In this document: positions 9,717 through 19,123 of the stretch, one piece after another | Position numbering within the stretch: the first letter of the stretch is position 1 | How the letters are laid out: each line of letters begins with the position of its first letter | Source of the DNA: Perkinsus olseni | Taxonomy: Eukaryota > Perkinsozoa > Perkinsida > Perkinsidae | Reading direction: 5' to 3' | DNA: 64,000 nucleotides | Assembly (NCBI GenBank): GCA_013115135.1 | Contig: JABANP010000136.1 | Coordinates: forward strand, 1 to 64,000 | The notes under the pieces: generated by a model | Seen by the model: the letters and a program-made list of their open reading frames with translations, nothing else | Databases searched by the model: none | Told to the model about the DNA's origin: nothing | Position numbers and translations under genes: made by a program

Positions 9717-11625
9717 CTCGAAAGTGGTATTTTGACCACTGGTTGACCGTTTGGTCGTCGCTCACTTCAATTTTGCAACTGACCAATTTCTGGGTAACCA
9801 TCCTTTTTCGTCTCGTCGAAGCCTCGAGTTTATGGCTTAGCTGAACATCATGCGAATCACGAAAACTATTTACATTTTCAAGTCGAAAATTTCGAAATCG
9901 GACGGGGTGAACGCGAAAAGCCATGGAAAATTGATGAACGATTTGCGATGGAGGAGCTCGAATTGGTAATTCATAAAGTCTCGGTTAATGTCATGCTCAC
10001 CGATGATAAAGCACAGGTGGCGGCCAGCAAACCCCAAAGTGAACCGAGCAGATAATAAAAGTTGAAGCTAGGGACCACAGCAAAAACCATGTCAAATAAC
10101 CACTGTCGTGACTCACGATTGGTGAGAAAAGTGAGGTCTCGTTAGGGAGGCATAGCCATGAAGAGAAGGTTCTGAAAAGTAAGATACCCGATATAACCAA
10201 AACTTTCGTGAACGCGTGAACGCCAGAGTCGTCGTAATCCAGAGAAAGCTTCTTGAAGATCAGGAATCCACAGGATGGCAGTGAAACCGGCTAAGTTCTC
10301 ACTAGAGGCAGAGCCGGTGCCGGATTGCAAGCTCATGTGGTTTGATGGATGGCCGATAGTGGGTCTCACGCACAGGTTGTGTGGCACACAATGTGTGCGT
10401 CACCTGTCTTTCTGTCTATCTTTGACTGCTTAGGCGGAGTCGCGTTCATGAGGCGGAGCCCAGTCAAACTCTCACAGCTCAAATGGAGGGTAGCAAGATT
10501 GAGGACGGTCGTGTGGAAAGCAGGCCGCTTGAAGTCTTTAATGATCGCTAGTTCATTGATCCGAGCGGGTATTAGTGGGAGCCGCTGCAGTGGACTTCTC
10601 CGCAGGGATAACTTGGATGGTGCCACTACCCGCGAGGGCATCATTGATGCCGCATCAATGCGTACACCATAAACTGCTATGACTCATAGGCTATGACTCA
10701 CAAGTGCGAAGTCTGAATAGTGACGAGAAGCATCACACACCAAGAGGTATCAGGTTATTGTATACTGCAATTGTCGATAAGAAGCATAGCCCGATAACCT
10801 GGACTAAACCTTCAATCACATCGTCAAGTAACACTATTAGTTCCGAACTAATAGTTCGTGAGACTCCGCCATACCTGCAAAGTTCGGGTGAACAGGAGGC
10901 GGTGTCATCGTAGACCTCAGCAAGATTCAGGGCGGGCCATACTGTGCTCTAACCTGTATCCTGCCGATGCGATCAGCCCGCGAGACCTGAACGACGTGCA
11001 ACCGTCCCAGAGCCTCCAACACAGGTGTGGGCTGGAAGGGTTTAGATTGAAATCAACTGCAACAAACAAGATTCTGTACCTTGTAGACAGAGACTCTGTC
11101 TCAGAGTAGCGGTTGAAGCACTCAACCAACTAGCCTCCGCAGAGCTCAGAAGAGGTTCGCGAACCTGACTGTGCTATTGTCTCTGTCTTCGAAGTAAATG
11201 CCCCTACTTCGTAACCGGTACTTAGGTTCGCTCCAAAGAGCAACCCTCCACGTTGGGGACTCGAGTTGAGACCCCTGCGGAGATGGTACGAAGCTCCTGG
11301 GCCAGGAGTCCTGGCTATCTTCAGCCGGTGGAAGGAGTACACCAACAGTTCAAATGGGAGTTGACGCGACATACGCATTAATGCGACCCTTGAACGAGAG
11401 CCACCGAGATGAGTCATCTCAGATGAACCGCAGCGCGCTTCCCCCGAAGCATTGACCAACAGACATGCGACATTAAAGTGATCGATTGTTACAGAAAAGT
11501 TGGTATAAATATTCCGCTGATATATCACACCAAGGACGACGACAATGACGAAGGTAGACTGCACGTAATGGTCGGCATTGTTCACTTTTTGTGCGAGCAC
11601 TGTCAAATTCTCAACTGTTGGGCCA
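9717..11625. other. Gene-free interval after array copy 2
   Basis: 9717-9870 is 3' flank homologous to that of copy 1. The rest shows no convincing coding or RNA gene on either strand. A 21-base near-perfect palindrome (arms CTATTAGTTC) sits at about 10836-10856. Confidence 0.5.
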
Positions 11626-13142
11626 CTAGCGACACTCCACTGGAGGGACTCCAGATTTTTGACGAATGATAGCAGCGGCGTAGACTCTACGGTAGAAGGG
11701 TATCATGAGCAGACAGCAAATAGCTCCGACTAGGGATAAGCCAATGAGGAAATAGTAGTAGTAATCGTAATGCGAGCCGACCATGGACTCTTCGGGTTCC
11801 TCAAAATCAAAGTTTGGGAGCCAAGGGGACGCAGCTTGGAAAACCGCCGCGGAGAGACTATTGGCGATGGCCATGAAGCAGAGGTTCACAGCAGACGCGA
11901 CAGCCTTGAGCTCCGGCGGGGCATGAGTGAAGGCAACCTCGTAGCTCGTTGAGATGAGGAAAATCTCACCAGCGGCTATGGAAACAAATTGGGGAACTTG
12001 CCACCATATTGAAACGGTGAATAGGGGATGCGCCATGATCACATACTCCACGATAAGGGCGCAAAGTAGTGCCAATGCGCCCAAGCAGAGTGCCAATGAA
12101 AAACCGAACTAATACAGAAGGCATTTTGCTATGCCTGCGCAGGCATGGATAGAGGAGTCGGTCTAACAACACAGAGATTACCACGACCGCGATGGGGTCC
12201 ACATTCCGCATCAGAGCTGCTGGCATGGTCCAACCAAAGGTGTTACGATCCATCTTGAAGGCCTGTGTTAGGAAGGCAGTAGTCATGTTAGCGCACACCA
12301 TGTTGAAAGGGGATGACCAAGGCAAGTAGAGGGAGCAAATGAAAAAAGACTTTGGCGTCTTCGATGAAGTCATCCTTGAATTTTCCTTCCTGGCTCTCCT
12401 TGTTCTTCTCTACTGAGCATCGAGCAAAGGAGTATACAACAACCTTACAAATCTGTAACACGGCAGACCCTTGAGGCTTAGCCTTCACGTAGCGGTTCAT
12501 GTAATCACCAAAAACAAAGACTACGGTAGCCAGCACGAAGCAGGCCAGAATGAAGACAAAGCTTGTCGTGAAGTTGATCTGCTGTAGCAGGATCGGGGTA
12601 ACGATTCCCCCAATGATGGCACCCAGATTGATTGAGGCGAAAAAGTATGTGAAAAAGTTAGTTATCAGTTCCTTATGCTCATCAGGATGCATTTGCTGAG
12701 CTCCCATCACGTTGACGCAGCTCTTGATACCACCCGCACCGACCGTGATGAGCCCGAGCAAGGACAAGTGCGCCATTCAGGGCTCGGTGACTGTGCGAAT
12801 AGACGATAAAGTGAGAATGACAAGGCCCAGCATGTAGAGCAATGAGAAGCCAAGAATGGTGTAGTAGACCCCGGCAAGCGTGTCGGCTATGATGCCGGCT
12901 AGAAGAGGGGTTACATACAGGATGGCAACGAAAATGGAGACATAAGCGTCAGCTTGCGCATCCTCGTAATGAAGATACTCCTTGAGAAAGAGTTGAAGGT
13001 TCGAAATGAGTCCATAGAATGCCAGCCTCTCACAGAACTCCTGCATGAGTATGAAAGTACAGGCCACCCATATGGGGTTCTCATAGTAGTGATAAGTGTT
13101 ACCGGTTCGATCTGTCCACGAGAACGGCTTGTTGAAGGGCAT
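11626..13142 (-). pseudogene. POT/PTR-family oligopeptide transporter, broken
   Basis: A proton-coupled peptide transporter of the POT (SLC15-like) branch of the MFS, homologous along its length to the gene at 43015-44568. The start ATG at 13142 gives MPFNKPFSWTDRTGNTYHYY, matching the paralogue. The POT signature is present as GGIKSCVNVMGAQQMHP. Breaks: TGA at 12777-12779 where the paralogue has Trp (HQPW/TEP*), with the same frame continuing; a frame change near 12300-12330; another near 12090-12110. The rest is well preserved through EIFLISTSYEVAFTHAP and the last helices. Reading the TGA as Trp would not repair the other two shifts, so pseudogene or poor consensus is likelier than recoding. 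Confidence 0.75.
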
Positions 13143-14778
13143 GCTGGGTCTCAAAATAGCTGAGCCTACGAGGCGGAATGGTAGTAAAAATTCCCCTCTT
13201 CTGCTGCCCCAGTGCGAACTACGGGCCAGAATCCTTCTGGTACCGACGTCACGTCGGCGACGGGCCCGGTCATACTGAAAACAGAACAATGGCGAAGTTC
13301 GCTGTTTCTGGTTCCTGCCCGTACGGATAGCAGTTGATCTTTCCTTGCTGCTGTCTTGTCGATGCACATAATGGCAGCTGCGATTGCATGATAGCGCTGC
13401 TCTGCATACGGAACCGCAAGGAGTTTTATACAAAGCATAGTGTGCCAAGCACACTGTGCTTTGTACGGAAGCGCAGTAGTGCCGAATGGTATAATCTGAG
13501 AGTGAGTTTTTACATTTTAGCGCGGAGCTCTTTTTAGAGACCACAGTGCTTTTCTCAGGTTGTGGCGGGTTTGTGTACTTGAGCAGCATGTTATTATGCT
13601 CCAAGTTCCGAATATACGAACAGTGTTCAGAGGAGGCGAGACATATTTCCCTACACTCACGAACACTCAAAAGGAAGAACACAGAATCAGAATTTTCGCA
13701 CACGCATTGATTCTCCTTATACTCACTTTTCTGCCTACTCGTATTGACCTGCTTAGGTACTCAACCAGTGTGACGCCGGCTGTTCTAGAACCCGGCATCG
13801 CGTATGGAGGACGCTAACGGGACCCTGGACTCAAACAGCGACCTAGATACCGATACATAAATCTGGCATTCAATTCATTATGTTATGGACTCCACTGTGC
13901 CACAGTGACTGTGGCCACGTGCTGAGGTTTGACCCGCACAGGGGGCCTGTGCTGGTGTCTAATACCTAAAAACGTGACGCTCCGATTCTCTTGCTCATGT
14001 CTCCTCGGGCTTCTTTCGGTAGTAGTTGGCTACTCGGCCTGAGGCCGTGAGCCAAGTTTTCGGCTCATCCTCTCACGTCAGTGGCGTGACGCCACGGTGG
14101 AGGTGATGGGCGAGTCGGCGTCTAGCTGTAAGACTCGCCATCATCTCGCAGAACTGGCTTGCATACCTCACCACAGCTCGCAGCCTTGTCGCGGTACTGG
14201 ACGTGAGCCTCCCGTCGGGATGGACTCTGGTGCCAGGTTTACGGGCCGCAGGTTGCTATTCGGTGGTTCGGTCTAGCCATCTGCTGCGCTTACCCAAACT
14301 CCGTGGTTGAAGTAAATATCCGGCTTCTCAAACTAACCCTCTAACCAACCCCTTCACAACTCCATCTGACAGAGACAGTTGTGTGCTTGCGTGCAAACGG
14401 AGTGCGCGTTCGGTGGCGAATCGGTTTCGCGTTGCGCGTGCAAATTGCCTACTACCGATACTCCTATACTCGGCTGGCCGGTGCCGGCCGGGTGTGTCCC
14501 GAGTACCGCAGAAGGGTTTTGTTAAATCCCGAGAAGAGATCAAACCCTCGCAGTTCTTATGTAGCTTATAAACCCAATACCAATCCTCTGGGCTAGCGAG
14601 ATGCCAGGCCGTGCTGAGAAGCAAAGAAGAGATGGTGGTATTCGCTCACAAGGCGTCCGCTTGATGAGTTTCTCATAATTTTGAGTAACCTCAACAAGCG
14701 AATGACTTGTGCCCTAACTTAGGGGTCCTAAGTCTCATGCAGTACCGCGACAGCCGGACACACTTTTGTCGGGTCCGA
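13143..14778. other. Intergenic region upstream of the POT pseudogene
   Basis: No supported gene. It contains the hairpin at 13429-13465 and several shorter palindromes (for example CACAGGGGGCCTGTG near 13937). The antisense frame continuing upstream of the POT start has no family resemblance. Confidence 0.5.
13429..13465. repeat. Perfect-spacing inverted repeat (hairpin)
   Basis: Two 17-base arms (TACAAAGCATAGTGTGC and its reverse complement, one mismatch) flank a 3-base loop. It lies about 290 bases upstream of the POT pseudogene start. It could be a cruciform, a foldback-element scar or a transcript hairpin; nothing decides between these. Confidence 0.7.
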
Positions 14779-14925
14779 TGTTGATTTTTGCGCCCCCCCA
14801 TTCCTCCCTCTTGACGAGGGTCGCCAGGCAGGAATTCCTCCGCAACTTCCGCTTGGATGCGAGTGCAAACACATGAGTATCGTAGAGTAGTGGTCGGACC
14901 GTTCCCACAGGACTTTTCCTTTACG
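14779..14925 (+). repeat. 5' flank duplicated with 8285-8426
   Basis: Matches the upstream region of array copy 2 nearly base for base, with small indels in the C-run and one extra A in the GTGCAAACACATG stretch. It supports array copy 3 having arisen from a full-length copy with its promoter. Confidence 0.75.
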
Positions 14926-15371
14926 ATGAAAGGCGAGCTCGAAGCAAGGCCTTCACTCTATGCCGCAGACATGGTCGTGAACCCTCAGGGTTGCTCGGAC
15001 TACCGAGGCGTTGCTAACATCGTCATGACGGCTGTTGGTGTTGGCGTATTAGCCTTACCCAACGGCTCGGTCTTGCCTTTACTAATTTTATGAATAGTTT
15101 AACCTGCGCTCCGGTCATCCAAGTACCGGGTTTCGGTTCTCTGTTCAACCTCGTGGGATCAACAATCGTAATGTTTTTGCAAATTCTTTTTCCGAGCTCA
15201 TTTTTCCTGAGATTGTTATATCTTGGTTCGAAGAAAGGCATACCTCTGCCGTTTAGGTCGAACTTGCAATATAAGATTCATGTAACGGTAGTCGTATTAT
15301 GTATTCTCCTAGGTCTCTTCGGATTAGTCTTGGGGACCTATCAAGCGATCGATGCTCTGGCATCGCAGTAG
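14926..15371 (+). pseudogene. Amino-acid transporter array copy 3, two internal deletions
   Basis: Starts exactly like copies 1 and 2 (MKGELEARPSLYAADMVV) and is intact to GVLALPN. It then jumps at about 15064 to a segment that in copy 2 lies near 9031 (GCTCGGTCTTGCC). It jumps again at about 15120 from CGGTCAT to the late block near 9470 (CCGGGTTTCGGTTC), after which it is intact to the stop. The first deletion removes roughly 460 bases and the second about 360, relative to copy 2. The first causes a frameshift, so no transporter can be made. The flanks are as well preserved as those of the intact copies, so the deletions are probably recent. Confidence 0.85.
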
Positions 15372-15692
15372 TAGCGGGAAGGGGAGTCCGCTAGAAGTCC
15401 TTTTACTGTTTGGTCGTGTCTCTATCGATTACGCGCCCGGCCAATTTCTGGGGAACCATGCTTCTCCCGACCGCTGCCTTGAGTTCATTGCTACAGCAAA
15501 TAGCGCGGAGATCACAGCACCGACGAAGGCACGGAGTTCATACCTTATCATCACCTTAAAATCGGGATGTTGTGGTGGTGTTTGATTTCACGGTGTAAGT
15601 TGTTTCTCAGCCGAATGCTGCCTTTACGATTGATTTTGGTTTTTTTCTCAAGAAAGTAGTATTCGTTCTCAGTGTTCCATCATCATCATATT
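15372..15692. other. Spacer between array copies 3 and 4
   Basis: 3' flank of copy 3, recognisably related to the flank after copies 1 and 2 (GACCAATTTCTGG block at about 15438), followed by presumed promoter of copy 4. A short CATCATCAT run precedes the start. No gene. Confidence 0.5.
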
Positions 15693-16991
15693 ATGACATT
15701 TCTTATTGATAACGACGACGACCTGCCAACCAAGTTCGTCATCAACAAAGATGGCTGTTCAACCCTGCGAGCCACAGCGAATCTGGTCATGACAGCAGTC
15801 GGCGTTGGCGTCCTGGCCTTGCCTAACGCTGTTGCCTTGGCAGGCTGGGTGGTCGGCCCGTTGCTGCTTCTTTTGGCCTGGATTTTGACGCACTTTATGA
15901 TGTGCTTGCTGTGGCGGTGTATGTATATGAACCCCGATGGCACCAGGTTCGAGTCGTACGAGGCTATCGGACGCCGCTGCTTCGGCATTCCTGGTCAAGT
16001 TGCAGTGGCAGTCTGTCTGTACGGCGGTATCTTCTGTATCTGTTCTTTGATGATCATTCTGATGGGCGATACCATGACCAATCTCGTACCATCCCTGGGT
16101 CGAGTTCCTTGGATTCTCATATTTGTAGGTGTTATCGCGCCCCTCTCCTGGTTGCCTAGTATGAGCCAGATTGGCGTCGTTTCTGCCATAGGCGTTGCTG
16201 CTACTGTCCTGGCCACGATATTTGTCATCGTAGCGGGCGTTCGAGAGGCGGCAAGCGACGACACCCACGTCCACTCCCTGGTCCCTCACAGCGTCAGTGG
16301 ACTTGGCCTGGCCTTCACCAATTTCATGAACAGTTTCACCTGCGCCCCGGTGATCCCTGAGCTCATCGACGAGATGAAGGACCCACGGAAGTTCCCCAAA
16401 GTGGCTATGTGGGCGTTCACTATCATCTCCGTTTTATTCGGTAGTATCGGTTTCGCCGGCTACGCTGGTTGGGGTGTCGATATGCTGGGCTATGGCTCCA
16501 TCGTCGATGCGGTTGCAGCGTCGGCAGGGCCAGATGACGCTGTTAACTATGTTGTACAGATCGCAATCGCAGTCGTCTCAGCGGCCCATTTACTGGTCCT
16601 GTTCACGCCTTTGGGTCGAGGGGCGGAAGCCTACGCCGAAGTCCTTGCTAAGCGGAGTTTGCCAAGGGTCATTCGACTGGCCTGCCGGACCTTGGTCCTT
16701 GCGGGTTGTACATGCCTTGCTATCTTCGTACCGGGCTTCGGTACTCTGTTTAATCTGGTTGGTTCGACTATTGTTATGTTCCTGCAGATCATCTTTCCCG
16801 TCACTTTCTTTTTCTGGTTGTCTCATATGAGTGTTGCTAAGGGTAAAGGTAATGATAATGGCTCCTTGGTACCATCACAAACGCTATCGCAAAGGTTCCT
16901 ATTCTACGTATTACTACCAGCATGTTTCTGCCTAGGATTGTTCGGGCTAATCCTAGGCACTTATCAGGGCATTGAACCCTTGGTTGAGTAA
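15693..16991 (+). CDS. Amino-acid transporter, AAAP family (diverged array copy 4)
   Basis: A 432-residue intronless carrier colinear with copies 1 and 2 but clearly diverged (different N terminus MTFLIDNDDDLPTKF, different codon choice, longer loop near SHMSVAKGKGNDNG). All key helices are kept: GVGVLALPNAVALAGW, GLGLAFTNFMNSFTCAPV, FAGYAGWGVDMLGYG, GFGTLFNLVGSTIVMFLQ. The first ATG after the CATCATCAT run is used as start. No frame breaks are seen, so it is probably functional. It may be the older member from which copies 1-3 diverged, or a subfunctionalised paralogue. Confidence 0.85.
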   Translation: MTFLIDNDDDLPTKFVINKDGCSTLRATANLVMTAVGVGVLALPNAVALAGWVVGPLLLLLAWILTHFMMCLLWRCMYMNPDGTRFESYEAIGRRCFGIPGQVAVAVCLYGGIFCICSLMIILMGDTMTNLVPSLGRVPWILIFVGVIAPLSWLPSMSQIGVVSAIGVAATVLATIFVIVAGVREAASDDTHVHSLVPHSVSGLGLAFTNFMNSFTCAPVIPELIDEMKDPRKFPKVAMWAFTIISVLFGSIGFAGYAGWGVDMLGYGSIVDAVAASAGPDDAVNYVVQIAIAVVSAAHLLVLFTPLGRGAEAYAEVLAKRSLPRVIRLACRTLVLAGCTCLAIFVPGFGTLFNLVGSTIVMFLQIIFPVTFFFWLSHMSVAKGKGNDNGSLVPSQTLSQRFLFYVLLPACFCLGLFGLILGTYQGIEPLVE

Positions 16992-19123
16992 AGGTTGTTA
17001 TTAATACTACCACTTCTTCGTCTACCCATTTCTGGCTATGTAGTTGTCCTAGGGAGTTTAGTTTACCAGTGTTATAATCATCATGGGTGACATCTCTGGC
17101 CAGGATTGCCTTCTTTCGCCGCAGGCGAATGGTGCGGGTTTGCTTTGATTTTATGTGATAGTCGTGGGGATTATTATGATTTTTCTGATCATACTGAAAG
17201 GCTTTTAGTGTCCTGTCGGGCAAAGTAACGTTCGGGTATTGTCGAGTTGGTTGTGGGGGTGGTGAGGGAGTGTGCTGTGGTTGTGTTAGCTCAGTAATGG
17301 ACACGTCACCGGGACATCGACAGACAGAAGACAAGTCGCGGCAAGAGGATGAGGGAGAGGTAATGCTGATGCTGGTCAGTTTAACTGGGATCGGGGGTGG
17401 GGTGACTTCTGCCGGGTTTGTTGTCGTCACCAAACTCCTCGCTGACTCCTTTAAGGAAGAGCTGCTGGGTCGAATTTGAAGGGCCCTGCCTGTCCACTTG
17501 GCGAGATTTCTATCTTTGGCCTGGTACAGCGTCGTTTTCCGGCGTAGTCCAATTAGCGGTTGGTGGATTTTGCGCGATCTCTGTCTCATGCGGCTTCCGA
17601 TGGTCCCACACGGATGCTCCTGAGGCGAGAGACGAGCTCACGTGTATTCTCTCATCAATTTGTCTTTCGGTTGAGCATTTGTAGTTAAAGGGAGATTCCC
17701 CTCAAAATTTCTTCCGGCAGAGTTACCGTGTGTGACTGAAGGGTTCAAGAAGGAGCGCTTGGAGGACTCGAGTGGAAGTGCTGTAGTTCGCGAGCCTCGT
17801 CCACTTCCGAAACTGCATAGTTACAATTGACGCAACTGATGGCCATATTTGAAGGAATCTCTAGGTCGATGAGGGCCGAAAGTAGATCGGTGATGGAATA
17901 CTCTTGCCGCTGTCCCTGAAGACTCGAAGGAGGTTTTCATTTAGATCTCCTGTCTATAACTGTTTTTACCTGAGCTTCCGTACGTAAGCTTCTTCTTCTA
18001 AGGAAGATATTTCCGTGGACTTTTTTTGGACGTTTTTTGAACGTTTTGGTTTTTCTCATATTTTTGCATATGGATGGATATTTTCTTCATTTTTGTGGGG
18101 CGGAGTTGCACATTTTTTAACTCAAAGACGTCGGATGGATTTCCTAAGTCTATGCGGTGATCTGTATTCAGGCGGGAGCATCGGACCAGCCGGGAGATAT
18201 TGAGCTGGGAGAAATCAATTCCGAGACGGTGGCGACGCCACAGCGGCCCTCGGTAATATGGAGGGGAGGGCATCATGTGTATGATAACGTAATGCGTGAC
18301 GGAGTGAGCGGAGACCAGGAAAACTGTCTACGTTGAAATTACGACCTGCATCTGTTTTGCCGCCGCGGGTCACCCGATCTTGCGCGCAGAAAGCTTCCGT
18401 ACTGAATATGATGATTGAAAATAATTTTTTCGGCTTACCAGTACAGCAAGTACTATGGATATGTCGTCTTAGTATCAGTGTTGTTCGTAGGGACGGAAAT
18501 GATTCCCATTTTCGTGGGAAAACTGAGCGTCGGTGGAAATGCGATACACTGGGCGACATCGTTCGTGAAGATTTCGGATTATAATGATTATCTTGCATCT
18601 CGTGGGTTTTCATGATTCTTTTGAAACTTTAGTTGGTTCAGTTGGTAGGGATCAGATCGCATGGGTCGGTTTTGTGTTCAGAAGCGAGGGTACGGAAGAG
18701 TCCGACGGTCCGGAGGTATCGACCACCCTCACCACAGGAAGGGGAGCAGACTCTGTTCGAACGAGTGTAATAAGCTACTCACGTTTTTGGTCCCTCAAAG
18801 CTCAGAAATACTACGCGGGGTTTTTAAGAAGTGGAAATTATGAAGTTTTGGTTGATGCCATCATCTTCATGTGTTGTAGTCAAAGCAAGAGAAATGTGGA
18901 CAGAACTGCGCCGGTGGATTGGGAGGTATTTTCCTGCATTCCCACACCGTTGGACTTGGTACCGTTACGGCCTTTGCAACTGCGCTGAGTCAACATTGCG
19001 ACTGGGTTGTTGCGGAAGTTCTTTTATTGTGATTGGTACGCTAGGCCTCGTAGAGTTGAAACGCATTCTGCCGGGATAGAACCGGGGTCCTTTTGTTAGA
19101 TACAATTTGCTCAATTTCGCAAT
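16992..19123. other. Interval without a convincing gene
   Basis: A 250-codon antisense frame (16837-17589) overlaps the end of copy 4 but is low-complexity and has no family features. 18015-18110 is T-rich. A short hydrophobic frame at 18430-18615 could be an exon but has no recognisable neighbours. The 5' exon(s) of the SLC36-like gene that follows may lie here. Confidence 0.4.

Noticed and set aside
12777..12779. TGA recoded as Trp
   Set aside because: Two further frameshifts in the same gene, and TGA is used as a normal stop in DHX15, MFS and other genes here.
16837..17589. 250-codon minus-strand ORF
   Set aside because: Overlaps the end of a good transporter gene antisense, is low-complexity (Pro/Thr/basic) and shows no domain or splice support.
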